In this document: piece after piece, positions 8,122 to 16,862 of the stretch | Layout: the number at the start of each line of letters is the position of its first letter | How positions within the stretch are numbered: the first letter of the stretch is position 1 | Position numbers and translations under genes: made by a program | Origin: an uncultured Bulleidia sp. | GTDB lineage: Bacteria; Bacillota_I; Bacilli_A; Erysipelotrichales; Erysipelotrichaceae | Assembly: GCA_934757945.1 (NCBI GenBank) | Contig: CAKVLT010000005.1 | Span: 1-51,051, forward strand | Length of the DNA: 51,051 nucleotides | Direction of reading: 5' to 3' | The notes under the pieces: generated by a model | Database searches by the model: none | What the model was told of the DNA's origin: nothing | What the model saw: the letters and a program-made list of their open reading frames with translations, nothing else

Positions 8122-10165
8122 TCGTGATGAAGAAAAAAGAAAACTCTGGAATGAGGTCATGAACAAAAAAAGAGATCTCTCTGATGAAGAGGTCAGGCTT
8201 GTTCTGGAACCGGAAGACACAAAAAAAGACAGTTCTCCTTCTATGACACAGTCTGTATTAAATGCTGCAGACAGTGCATTGGATAAGCTCAATGATATTT
8301 TGAAGAAACAGAAGGAAGATCTTTTAGCTATGAATAAAGAGCTGAAAGAGAAAAAGGCAAAGGCCTCCATTGATGCGGACCTTGAAGAACTGAACTCTTC
8401 TCTGGAAATGGATTTTGGTACAAAACCGGAAGAAAAGAAACCTTCTGTAGATGTAAAAGAAGCTTTTGTAAAGGCAAAAGAGACTTTGGATACCACCTAT
8501 CAGAAAGAAGAACTGGAACAGTTGATGGATGCCTTTAAAAGACCCTTTGTCATGGGAAAACCGGAAGTAGGTCCTTTAAATGTCATTCTTGTAAGAGGTC
8601 CCCATGGAAGTGGAAGACATGATGCTGTACAGAAAATAGTTTCTACTTTGTACAATGCCCGTATCTTACAGAGTAAAGATGTGTATACCCTGGATATGAG
8701 CAGATATACCAATGGTTCCCAGGAACAGATTTTCTTACAGGATCTGTACCAGGCGTTACTTGGACAGGGAGAAGTATTGTGTTTTGAAAACTTCGGGCAG
8801 TCCTTTCCATCCTTTTTAAATATGATTTCTTCTTTAAGTACAAAGGGAAGCTTTGTCTTAAATAAAAGATATGTGTTAAATAAAGGAATCTTAGTGGAAA
8901 ATCAGACAGGTCTTGTGACAAACAGTATTGCGTCCATGGAATGTCATAATAAGTTCTTTATCTTTATTACAGAAGGCAAGGAATCTTCTGTACAGGATGC
9001 CTTTGGAGCAGGGTTTGTTCAGAATATTCTGGATAAGATTGTTTTCAATGCCTTTAATGAAGAAGAAATTGAAGCTTTATTACAGCAGGAACAAAAAGAT
9101 CTTGTCGAAGAATGCAAAGAAAGATTACAGATAGAGGTGTCTTTTTCTGAAGGAGTCTTATCCTGGGTGAAGAGCAGTTATGATAAAACACAGGGTAAAG
9201 ATGGTGTAGACAGTGTGTTCCGTGATTTCTTTATCTGTCTGTCTCAGGCAAAACTGCAACAGGATACTCTGGAAAAGGTACAGATTGTCATTGAAGACAA
9301 TGTGCCATATGGTATCAGTGGTGAAACTAAGACTGTCTTAACAAGAGTCAAGTCGGATAAGGAAGAACTGGAAGCGATTGAAAAAGAACTGGATGGCATT
9401 GTAGGCCTTACAGAAGTAAAAGAGTATATCTCTTCTTTACAGGCGCATATGCAGCTGAATGAGAAAAGACGTGCACAGGGTTTGAAGGTGGCAGATGTGT
9501 CCAAACATATGATCTTTACAGGAAATCCTGGTACGGGTAAAACCACTATTGCAAGATTGCTTTCAAGATATATGAAAGCCATTCATGCACTGAGTCAGGG
9601 ACAGCTGGTAGAAGTGACACGTGCAGATCTTGTGGCACAGTATGTAGGACAGACGGCACCGTTAACTATGTCTGTTATCAAGAGTGCTATTGGTGGTGTG
9701 TTATTTATAGATGAAGCGTATTCTTTATATAGAGGTAAGGAAGACAGCTTTGGATTAGAAGCTATTGATACACTTGTCAAAGCAATGGAAGATAACCGTG
9801 ATAATCTGATTGTGATTCTTGCGGGATACAAAAAGGAAATGGCAACTTTCCTGGAGGCTAACTCCGGGTTGAAATCCAGATTTCCAAATACTATTTACTT
9901 CCCGGATTATACCGGAGAAGAACTTGTGAAAATTGCTCAGATTCAGGCAAAGAGTAAGGGGTATATCATCAGTGAAGAAGCGATGGAACCATTACAGAAG
10001 TACTTTGAAAAAGTACAGGCCACAAGGGCAAGTGAAGCAGGTAACGGAAGATTTGCAAGAAATGTGATTGAAGATGCGATATTAAAACAGGCGCAGAGAC
10101 TGTTGAAAGAACAGGATTCTCCACTGGATGTTCTTCAGTTACAGGACTTTTCAATACAGGAGTGA
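8114..10165 (+). CDS. Two-module AAA+ ATPase (CbbX/SpoVK-like)
   Basis: A 683-residue cytosolic protein. Residues 1-120 are charged and coiled-coil-like. A first AAA-like module around residue 160 has a degenerate P-loop (RGPHGSGRHD, Arg where the catalytic Lys should be). A second, intact module of the CbbX/SpoVK type has Walker A TGNPGTGKTT (about 468), a pore-side VARADL-like segment (VTRADLVAQYVGQ), Walker B GVLFIDEAYSLY (about 528) and a sensor region. Relatives remodel or disassemble protein complexes. The ATG at 8114 is chosen because GGAGG (8101-8105) lies 8 nt upstream; the frame stays open further upstream but inside xpaC. The substrate is unknown; the neighbours (XpaC, pseudo-nucleotidase, TelA) are the best candidates. 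Confidence 0.8.
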   Translation: MRDRDEEKRKLWNEVMNKKRDLSDEEVRLVLEPEDTKKDSSPSMTQSVLNAADSALDKLNDILKKQKEDLLAMNKELKEKKAKASIDADLEELNSSLEMDFGTKPEEKKPSVDVKEAFVKAKETLDTTYQKEELEQLMDAFKRPFVMGKPEVGPLNVILVRGPHGSGRHDAVQKIVSTLYNARILQSKDVYTLDMSRYTNGSQEQIFLQDLYQALLGQGEVLCFENFGQSFPSFLNMISSLSTKGSFVLNKRYVLNKGILVENQTGLVTNSIASMECHNKFFIFITEGKESSVQDAFGAGFVQNILDKIVFNAFNEEEIEALLQQEQKDLVEECKERLQIEVSFSEGVLSWVKSSYDKTQGKDGVDSVFRDFFICLSQAKLQQDTLEKVQIVIEDNVPYGISGETKTVLTRVKSDKEELEAIEKELDGIVGLTEVKEYISSLQAHMQLNEKRRAQGLKVADVSKHMIFTGNPGTGKTTIARLLSRYMKAIHALSQGQLVEVTRADLVAQYVGQTAPLTMSVIKSAIGGVLFIDEAYSLYRGKEDSFGLEAIDTLVKAMEDNRDNLIVILAGYKKEMATFLEANSGLKSRFPNTIYFPDYTGEELVKIAQIQAKSKGYIISEEAMEPLQKYFEKVQATRASEAGNGRFARNVIEDAILKQAQRLLKEQDSPLDVLQLQDFSIQE

Positions 10166-10184
10166 TTCTACACTCCTTTTCTTA
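10158..10184 (+). terminator. Weak intrinsic terminator after the AAA+ gene
   Basis: The inverted repeat AGGAGTG (10158-10164) / CACTCCT (10171-10177), with a 6-nt loop, is followed by TTTCTT. The AAA+ stop codon lies inside the stem. It separates the xpaC-AAA transcript from the next promoter but may leak. Confidence 0.5.
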
Positions 10185-10216
10185 ACAAATAAGGTATTTC
10201 TAACTTGATAGTTTAC

Positions 10217-10239
10217 TGATAGAATTGTGTGTACGGGAG
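10217..10239 (+). promoter_or_regulatory. Extended -10 and RBS of the pseudo-5'-nucleotidase gene
   Basis: TGATAGAAT (10217-10225) is an extended -10. The Shine-Dalgarno GGGAG (10235-10239) lies 6 nt before the ATG at 10246, giving a short leader of about 14 nt. Confidence 0.5.
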
Positions 10240-10245
10240 TTGTGT

Positions 10246-12039
10246 ATGTTAAAGACGTTGAAAAAAATAGCGGGTGTGTTAAGTGTTGGGCTAATGGCCA
10301 TATCTCCATTAAGTGTATATGCAGAAGAACAGGATTCTGTCATTCGTATCTTATTTACGGGAAATCTGAGAAATCATCTTGATTCTACAAAGCAAAGAGA
10401 TGCAAGTACTAAGGAACTGTTATCTGTTGGAGGGTATGACCGTCTGTATACAACGTTACAGGCAGAAACAACAGAGTCTACTTTAAAAATAGATATGGGT
10501 AACTACTCCACAGGCAGTGGCATTTATGACTGCCTGTATGATTCTGCTGAGAGTTATACCTTATTACATAAGATGGGATATGACTGTGTCGGTACAGGTG
10601 AAAGAGAACTTGCCTATGGAACAGACAGATTTATTTCCATGGTCAGCAGTACAGAAGAAAAGCCGGAAGTGGTAGCTTCCAATCTGTCAGGATATGACAA
10701 TACCTCCACAATCATTGAAAAAGGTGGAAAACAGTTTGGTATCTTTTCTGTGATTTCTAAAACACATGCCCTGGTATTAGGGGAGGATGTGCTGGAGAAT
10801 GAAAAAGAATCTGCAGAAAAAGCTATCAGAGAGCTGAAAGATGCGGACTATACCATCTGTTTATATGATGGAACTCTTGAAGAAGGCAAACAGCTTGTAG
10901 AAGATGTGGATGGTATTTCTCTTGTGTTATGTGCAGGAGAAATTGATACTAAAGAGAAAGTGGAAAAAGTAAAGGATACGTTACTTGTGACAGGTGGTGC
11001 GTATGGACAGACTGTTGGAAGACTGGATCTGTATGGAGAAACTTTAAAATTAAAGAATTATGAAGTGCTGGAAGTAAATGGCGAAAGTAATGAGACGATG
11101 CGTGCTATTGTGAATGCCTATACAGACCAGGCACAAAGTGCACTGGGTGTAAAACTGGATACACTGGCAGGGCATGTACAGATAGATATGGATGATCCAC
11201 TGCTGGCAGATATGTCCGTCTCCAACACAAAAACACAGGATATGGTTTTGGATGCCTATGCGGACACGTATACGTATCACGCAGATCACCAGGGTTCTTT
11301 TGCTATAGCCGTCAGTAACAAGTACAGTTTTAAAGGTGGTATCTATGAAGGGGATATTCGTCTGAAAGAACTGTATGACTGTGCGGATATTGGGTCAGAT
11401 GACATTTTATATACAGCATATATTCAGGGATATGATGTGAAACGTTTATGCGAACTGGATCATATGTACGGAGATTTAAATCCTTTATTCAAGATGGCCT
11501 TTTCAGGTGTGAAGTATACGTATCTTGATAAAAGAACAAAATACAATACTGTTAAAGATGTGTATGTGGAAGAGTCCCGTGGATACTGGGCTAAGATGGA
11601 TAATGACAAGTATTATCCGATTGTATTTACGGATTCCTTCATGAAGGTTTTACATGCCAGCAGTATTGTGGAAGATGGTATCTTACAGGTAAGACTCTAT
11701 AAAAGCTCTACAGGTGAAGGAGAAGTTACAGATTCTCTGGAAGATTGTGTGATGAAAGACAGTCATGACAATATCCTTACCTGTATGTCTTCTATTAAAG
11801 ATTTTATTCAGAATGCCAAAAGAAACAGTTATGCACAACATGACATCACCAGTGCCTATAGTCAGAAAGACACATGCAGAACACAGGAAAAACTGACCTT
11901 GATGAACCTTATCAGCAACCCAAGTGAATATGCTTTCCACAGTTATGTGTACTATGGGAAAGCAGCTGCTGTCATCATTATCGGGCTGATGATATTTACT
12001 GCTGTATGGAACAGATGTCATCCTAATAGAAAAGGATAA
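10246..12039 (+). CDS. Membrane-anchored ectodomain, 5'-nucleotidase fold without metal ligands
   Basis: A 597-residue protein with a signal peptide (residues 1-27, ending SVYA) and a C-terminal membrane segment followed by basic residues, so the body lies outside the cell. The plan matches the UshA/5'-nucleotidase family: an N-terminal metallophosphatase half and a C-terminal nucleotide-binding half (around GDIRLKELYDCA). All four metal-site motifs are altered. The usual D-x-H-G reads GNLRNH, the GD motif reads MGNYSTG, GNHE reads GERELAYG, and the GHxH region reads CAGEID. Phosphatase activity is therefore unlikely, and a binding or sensing role is inferred. The start at 10246 is supported by GGGAG 6 nt upstream. 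It sits between the AAA+ ATPase and telA. Confidence 0.75.
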   Translation: MLKTLKKIAGVLSVGLMAISPLSVYAEEQDSVIRILFTGNLRNHLDSTKQRDASTKELLSVGGYDRLYTTLQAETTESTLKIDMGNYSTGSGIYDCLYDSAESYTLLHKMGYDCVGTGERELAYGTDRFISMVSSTEEKPEVVASNLSGYDNTSTIIEKGGKQFGIFSVISKTHALVLGEDVLENEKESAEKAIRELKDADYTICLYDGTLEEGKQLVEDVDGISLVLCAGEIDTKEKVEKVKDTLLVTGGAYGQTVGRLDLYGETLKLKNYEVLEVNGESNETMRAIVNAYTDQAQSALGVKLDTLAGHVQIDMDDPLLADMSVSNTKTQDMVLDAYADTYTYHADHQGSFAIAVSNKYSFKGGIYEGDIRLKELYDCADIGSDDILYTAYIQGYDVKRLCELDHMYGDLNPLFKMAFSGVKYTYLDKRTKYNTVKDVYVEESRGYWAKMDNDKYYPIVFTDSFMKVLHASSIVEDGILQVRLYKSSTGEGEVTDSLEDCVMKDSHDNILTCMSSIKDFIQNAKRNSYAQHDITSAYSQKDTCRTQEKLTLMNLISNPSEYAFHSYVYYGKAAAVIIIGLMIFTAVWNRCHPNRKG

Positions 12040-12042
12040 TTG

Positions 12043-12051
12043 TGGTATACT
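12043..12051 (+). promoter_or_regulatory. Extended -10 promoter of telA
   Basis: TGG followed by TATACT (12046-12051), four bases after the previous stop codon. Transcription would start near 12058, leaving a leader of about 24 nt with only a weak purine stretch (AAAG) before the ATG at 12082. TelA can thus be expressed independently of the upstream genes. Confidence 0.45.
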
Positions 12052-12081
12052 ACAAGCAAAGAAAGCGATGGAAAATAAAGT

Positions 12082-13287
12082 ATGACAGACACAAATGAAA
12101 CAAAGGTACAGGCTCAAAGTGAAGCACAGGTACAGGAAGAACCTGCTATTCAGCTGACACTGACTCCTGAAGAAAAGAAACAGGAGAATGAAGCACAGTT
12201 AAAGGCTCTGGAAGAAGAACAGAATGCAAAGATGGAAGCTGTTGCCAAAGATATTTATAATGAGGCAAAGCTGAGTGATGCTGAAAAGAAGATGGTAGAG
12301 GATTTCTCTCAAAAGATTGATATCACAGAAGCAAACATTGTTTTGCAGTATGGTTCTGAAGCACAGAAAAAGATTTCTGATTTCTCTGATACTGCACTGG
12401 ATAATGTAAAGACAAAAGATCTTGGAGAAGTAGGTACTTTATTAAGTAATCTTGTTGTAGAACTGAAGGGCTTTGATGAAAAGGAAAATGATAAAGGATT
12501 CCTTGGTATCTTTAAGAAAGCCGGTAATAAAGTAGAATCTCTGAAAGCAAAATATGATAAGACAGAGGTCAATGTCAACAAGATTGCCAATGTTCTGGAA
12601 GACCATCAGATTCAGTTATTAAAAGATATTGCCTTACTGGATCAGCTGTATGATCGTAATCAGACAAACTGTAAAGAACTGACCATGTATATCATTGCAG
12701 GTAAGAAGAAACTTGAAAAAGTGCGTAATGAAGATCTTCCTGCATTACAGGCAAAGGCAAAGGAAAGTGGGCTGGCAGAAGATGCGCAGGCTGCCAATGA
12801 TTTACAGAATGCCTGTGACAGATTTGAAAAGAAGCTGTACGATCTGGAACTGACAAGACAGGTATCCATTCAGATGGCACCACAGATTCGTCTTGTACAG
12901 AATAACGATACACTGATGACTGAAAAGATTCAGTCCACACTGGTGAATACGATTCCTTTATGGAAGAACCAGATGGTATTGGCTCTTGGAGTATATCATT
13001 CCAGGGAAGCTATGCAGGCTGAAAGAGAAGTTAACAATATGACCAATGAACTTCTCAAGAAGAATGCTGAGACATTACATCAGGCTACTGTGGAAACTGC
13101 TAAAGAATCTGAAAGAGGTATTGTGGATCTTGAAACATTACAGCATACCAATCAGGAACTCATTGCCACATTGGATGAAGTATTACAGATTCAGAAGGAA
13201 GGTCATGCAAAACGTGCAGAAGCAGAAAAAGAACTGGCACGTATTGAAAGTGAACTGCACAACAAACTGCTGGAAATTAACAGATAA
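12082..13287 (+). CDS. telA: TelA family protein (toxic anion/tellurite resistance)
   Basis: A 401-residue cytosolic, almost fully helical protein. It begins with a charged, Glu/Gln-rich stretch, then has the TelA core (GFLGIFKKAGNKVESL, the long NVNKIANVLEDHQIQLLKDI helix, YIIAGKKKL, and a QMAPQIRLVQNND segment before IPLWKNQMVLALG). Length and order agree with the family. TelA proteins are linked to tellurite, antibiotic and envelope stress tolerance, but no enzymatic activity is established. The pairing with an XpaC-like gene is well known; here an AAA+ ATPase and a dead nucleotidase-like ectodomain lie between them. The four plus-strand genes probably serve one stress pathway. Confidence 0.9.
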   Translation: MTDTNETKVQAQSEAQVQEEPAIQLTLTPEEKKQENEAQLKALEEEQNAKMEAVAKDIYNEAKLSDAEKKMVEDFSQKIDITEANIVLQYGSEAQKKISDFSDTALDNVKTKDLGEVGTLLSNLVVELKGFDEKENDKGFLGIFKKAGNKVESLKAKYDKTEVNVNKIANVLEDHQIQLLKDIALLDQLYDRNQTNCKELTMYIIAGKKKLEKVRNEDLPALQAKAKESGLAEDAQAANDLQNACDRFEKKLYDLELTRQVSIQMAPQIRLVQNNDTLMTEKIQSTLVNTIPLWKNQMVLALGVYHSREAMQAEREVNNMTNELLKKNAETLHQATVETAKESERGIVDLETLQHTNQELIATLDEVLQIQKEGHAKRAEAEKELARIESELHNKLLEINR

Positions 13288-13530
13288 ACTGAGTAATATT
13301 CTCATTTCCATGTACAATATCTGATTGTGGTTGATTTGCAATATCGAGGAACTACTTGCTTGAAAAATGAATAAACCACATGGAAATAACATTGAAATAC
13401 TTTGAGAAACTGAATAGCAGGCTTTCGTCTTTTATGGGTAATTTACCGTAAAAGGAAGAGCCTGCTATTTAAGTATTGATTTGTGTGATTTACACAGTAA
13501 CATGTTTGAATGTATAACTGTTTTAAGGAG
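13288..13530. repeat. Intergenic inverted repeats after telA
   Basis: This gap holds two dyads. The strong one pairs AATAGCAGGCT (13413-13423) with AGCCTGCTATT (13459-13469), an exact 11-bp match. Inside it CTTTTATGG pairs with CCGTAAAAG with one mismatch, giving a long imperfect hairpin that may end the telA transcript. A weaker dyad pairs ATTTCCATG (13304-13312) with CATGGAAAT (13379-13387). No T-run of note follows either. The Shine-Dalgarno of the next gene (AAGGAGG, 13525-13531) closes the gap. No gene is seen here. Confidence 0.6.
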
Positions 13531-13539
13531 GACAAAATT

Positions 13540-13857
13540 ATGAATGAATTTCCCGAAAAGGATTGGAAACTGTTTCGTAGAAAGATAGCTGTATGGCAAA
13601 ATGCTTACATAGATAAACTGAATAAAGAATATATTGAAATACTAAATGGTAATGAAACTCCAGCAGAAAAGTTCTGGAAGCTTGAGAAAAGGATTAATGA
13701 GAATAAAAAAGATTGTGGTGTGCAATGTGAAATGACCAGATCAAAACAGATATTCATTATGCTTGACCTGTTGAATGAAGGAGCAATTACCATAGATGAT
13801 CTTGAAGAATTCAGCGATGATTTGAAAGAAACTATACAGTATTATTATCACCGATAG
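13540..13857 (+). CDS. Small helical protein paired with the primase-helicase
   Basis: A 105-residue soluble, charged, helical protein (starts MNEFPEKDWKLFRRKIAVWQ) with no membrane segment. The ATG at 13540 is chosen because a strong AAGGAGG lies 8 nt upstream; an in-frame ATG at 13510 has none. The gene ends 20 bp before the large primase-helicase gene in the same direction, so they are probably one operon. From memory, similar small proteins accompany such helicases in other Bacillota, which suggests a regulatory or accessory partner, but I know of no assigned function. It carries no recognisable catalytic motif. Confidence 0.75.
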   Translation: MNEFPEKDWKLFRRKIAVWQNAYIDKLNKEYIEILNGNETPAEKFWKLEKRINENKKDCGVQCEMTRSKQIFIMLDLLNEGAITIDDLEEFSDDLKETIQYYYHR

Positions 13858-13877
13858 ACAGCAGGAGGTGTGCAGGT

Positions 13878-16862
13878 ATGCGAGATTCCATAGAAAACAT
13901 ATCCCAACTGCAGAAACAGTTAAATGAGTTGCAATTGGAAAATCAACTATTAAAAAATATATTGGATAGAGCGGGATTGTCATATCATAAGGAATTGTCG
14001 GCATTCAGGCAAACTGATGAGAAAGAAACGTATGATCCTCAACAGGGAAAAAGAATCATTCATCCACAGGTGATAACCGAAACCATGGCAAATCAGTTTT
14101 TTTACATGTTTTGGGGAAGACAGGATGCTTACGCTAAACGCAGTGTTAATAAAGAATCTGGAAAAGTTGCCTATTATCCTCAATGCAATAATTTTTGGTC
14201 GAATGTATGTCATAAGAAAAGAAAAGATGGTGTAAAGTGTAAGGATTGCAAAGCCAGGTCTTATAAAAGATTAACAAAAAAAGACATATTAAATCATTTG
14301 CAGGGAAACGCGTATAATGCGTCAGATGTTATAGGTATTTATCCTCTTCTTACTAATGGGACATGCAGATTTATGGTATTTGATTTCGACAATCACGATA
14401 AGGGTGCAGAAGAAAAAGACTTTGTGCAATGTGATGATACATGGATTGAAGAAGTTGAGGCATTAAGAGAAATTTGCGTGTTAAATGGTTTAGATCCACT
14501 AATAGAACGTTCAAGGTCTGGAAGAGGTGCACATGTATGGATTTTTTTTGATAGACCAATAGCTGCATCATTAGTGAGAAAGTTTGGGTTTGCGTTATTA
14601 GAAAAAGGCGCAGAACAGGTGAATTTAAAGTCGTTTAAATACTATGACAGAATGTTGCCGACACAAGATTCATTGCCAGATGACGGTGCTGTTGGAAATC
14701 TTATTGCATTACCTTTGCAGGGACAAGCATTACGAGATGGAAACAGTGCATTTGTAGATGGGAACTGGAATGCCTATCCTAATCAATGGAAGATTTTATT
14801 TAGTAAACCTAGATTATCACAGGAGTTTCTTGAAGAAAAAATAAAAGAATGGGCAAATCCAATAGATACTATTATTGCTGATGCTGGTGAGAGTGAGAGG
14901 GAAAAGCCGTGGGCAAGGATGCAACAATTTAATAAAAGCGATGTTGAAGGAAAACTGCATATTACATTGTCAAACGGTATATATGTGGATACTACAAATT
15001 TGAAAGTATCTATGCAAAACAGAATTCGAAGAATGGCGGCAATCAATAATCCAAATTTTTATAAAAACCAGGCAATAGGTACATCTAATTATGATACACC
15101 AAGATGGATTTATCTTGGAAAAGACTATTTGAGTGGGTATATACAGATACCAAGAGGACTGCAGGAAGAATTGTTGAAAAATGCAAAGCAGGCAGATATT
15201 GAGTATGAAATTGAAGATGAGCGCCAACAGGGGAGAAGTATCGATGTTAATTTTCAAGGAAAATTGCGAGTTGAACAGGATAAGGCGTTAAAAGAATTAA
15301 CTAAGCATGATAACGGAATACTATATGCTGCAACTGCATTTGGTAAAACTGTAGTCAGTAGTGCATTAATTGCCCAAAAGAGGGTGAATGCACTGATTAT
15401 ACTTGAGTCCTCTGCACTTATGGAGCAATGGAAAGAGGCGCTGGATAAGTTTTTAGATATCAATGAGGAATTTCCAACATATGAGACTAAGACTGGGAAA
15501 ATAAAAACAAGGAAAAGTCTGATTGGAACATTACAGGGTGCACATGATTCCATGACTGGAATCATAGATATTGCAATGGCAGGCTCATTGTGTAAAAAGG
15601 GTGAATATCATAAGTTACTGAGTCGATATGGTCTTGTGTTAATTGATGAGTGCCATCATTCTGCTTCTGAAACAATAGCAAATGTTTTAAAAGAAGTGAA
15701 AGCCAAGTACGTATATGGAGTGACAGCAACTCCTAAAAGAGGAGATGGATTGGAAAAAATAAATTATATGTTAATTGGCCCTATAAGGTATAGCTATACA
15801 TCAAAGGAAAAAGCTAAAGAGCAAGGAATACAGCATCTTGTTTATCCACGCTTCACAAGAACTGTTTCGCCATTAGGTGTAATCAGTAGTAAGATGCATC
15901 CTAATGAAGCATATGAGATTATTCATAATAATGACAGTAGGGATGAACAGATTGTTGATGATGTGAAGAACTGTGTGGCCGCAGGGCGCACCCCGGTGGT
16001 TTTATCGAGATATAGAGATCATTCGAGAAAATTGTATGAATGTTTAAAAAGTTGTGCTGATCACGTTTTTTTAATGACAGGTAACAATTCTAAGAAAGAA
16101 CATAGAAACATTCTGGAGCAAATGCATCAGGTCAAAAATGAAGAATCAATGGTATTAGTGGCAACAGGTTCACTGGTAGGAGAAGGCTTTGATTTTCCAA
16201 GGCTGGATACACTTTTTTTAGCAACACCGGTGTCATTTCGTGGTGTAGTTGAACAATATGCAGGGAGATTGAATCGCGATTATGCAGGCAAAGAAAATGT
16301 GATTATTTACGACTATGTGGATACGCATATTCCAATGTTTGACAATATGTATATGAAACGGCTGAAAGCATATAAGCAAATTGGCTATGAGATTGCCAGT
16401 GGATTACAGATAGATAAACAAATGGTTAATGCAATATATGATGGTGAGAATTATAGTGAAAACTATCATTCAGATTTACTGGCGGCCAATAAGAACATTA
16501 TTATTTCAAGCCCTGTCATCAGTGGCCCTAAGGTTTATGAATTGATGAGTATGTTAAAAGAAAAGCAAGTGGCAGGGGTAAGGATTACTATAGTCACGTG
16601 GTCCCCAGATTCCTATAGCTTTGGTGATTCAACATATTGGATGAAGTTGCATGAAGAAATGCGTCAGGCAGGATTTTATATTAAAACGGTAGAAGAATAC
16701 TGTAATCGGTTTGCTGTTATTGATCAGGAACTTGTTTGGTATGGGAATACTAATTTACTTGCCAAGGATGAGTTTGATGATAGCGTTATGAGAATCAAGA
16801 ATAAAGATGTAGCAAGTGAATTGATGGAGATTACTTTTGGGAATGACAATAGAGACAAGTAA
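13878..16862 (+). CDS. Primase-polymerase/SF2 helicase/PLD-like fusion (TOTE conflict type)
   Basis: A 994-residue protein with several parts in order: a short coiled coil (1-40); a Cys cluster (about 103-122, CHKKRKDGVKCKDC region); an archaeo-eukaryotic primase module with the acidic FDFDNHD motif (about 168) and GRGAHVWIFF (about 215); a superfamily 2 helicase with Walker A AATAFGKT (about 486), DECHH (about 588), TATPKRGDG (about 615) and the Q-x-x-GRLNRD motif (about 795); and a C-terminal phospholipase-D-like region. The PLD signature reads CNRFAVID, without the His and Lys needed for nuclease action. This layout matches the primase-helicases assigned to TOTE conflict systems, thought to act against invading DNA. 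GGAGG lies 8 nt before the ATG. The role in defence is inferred. Confidence 0.85.
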   Translation: MRDSIENISQLQKQLNELQLENQLLKNILDRAGLSYHKELSAFRQTDEKETYDPQQGKRIIHPQVITETMANQFFYMFWGRQDAYAKRSVNKESGKVAYYPQCNNFWSNVCHKKRKDGVKCKDCKARSYKRLTKKDILNHLQGNAYNASDVIGIYPLLTNGTCRFMVFDFDNHDKGAEEKDFVQCDDTWIEEVEALREICVLNGLDPLIERSRSGRGAHVWIFFDRPIAASLVRKFGFALLEKGAEQVNLKSFKYYDRMLPTQDSLPDDGAVGNLIALPLQGQALRDGNSAFVDGNWNAYPNQWKILFSKPRLSQEFLEEKIKEWANPIDTIIADAGESEREKPWARMQQFNKSDVEGKLHITLSNGIYVDTTNLKVSMQNRIRRMAAINNPNFYKNQAIGTSNYDTPRWIYLGKDYLSGYIQIPRGLQEELLKNAKQADIEYEIEDERQQGRSIDVNFQGKLRVEQDKALKELTKHDNGILYAATAFGKTVVSSALIAQKRVNALIILESSALMEQWKEALDKFLDINEEFPTYETKTGKIKTRKSLIGTLQGAHDSMTGIIDIAMAGSLCKKGEYHKLLSRYGLVLIDECHHSASETIANVLKEVKAKYVYGVTATPKRGDGLEKINYMLIGPIRYSYTSKEKAKEQGIQHLVYPRFTRTVSPLGVISSKMHPNEAYEIIHNNDSRDEQIVDDVKNCVAAGRTPVVLSRYRDHSRKLYECLKSCADHVFLMTGNNSKKEHRNILEQMHQVKNEESMVLVATGSLVGEGFDFPRLDTLFLATPVSFRGVVEQYAGRLNRDYAGKENVIIYDYVDTHIPMFDNMYMKRLKAYKQIGYEIASGLQIDKQMVNAIYDGENYSENYHSDLLAANKNIIISSPVISGPKVYELMSMLKEKQVAGVRITIVTWSPDSYSFGDSTYWMKLHEEMRQAGFYIKTVEEYCNRFAVIDQELVWYGNTNLLAKDEFDDSVMRIKNKDVASELMEITFGNDNRDK

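Noticed and set aside
10205..10210. TTGATA as -35 of the pseudo-nucleotidase promoter
   Set aside because: It is only 9 bp from the -10 box; the promoter is better read as extended -10 without a -35.
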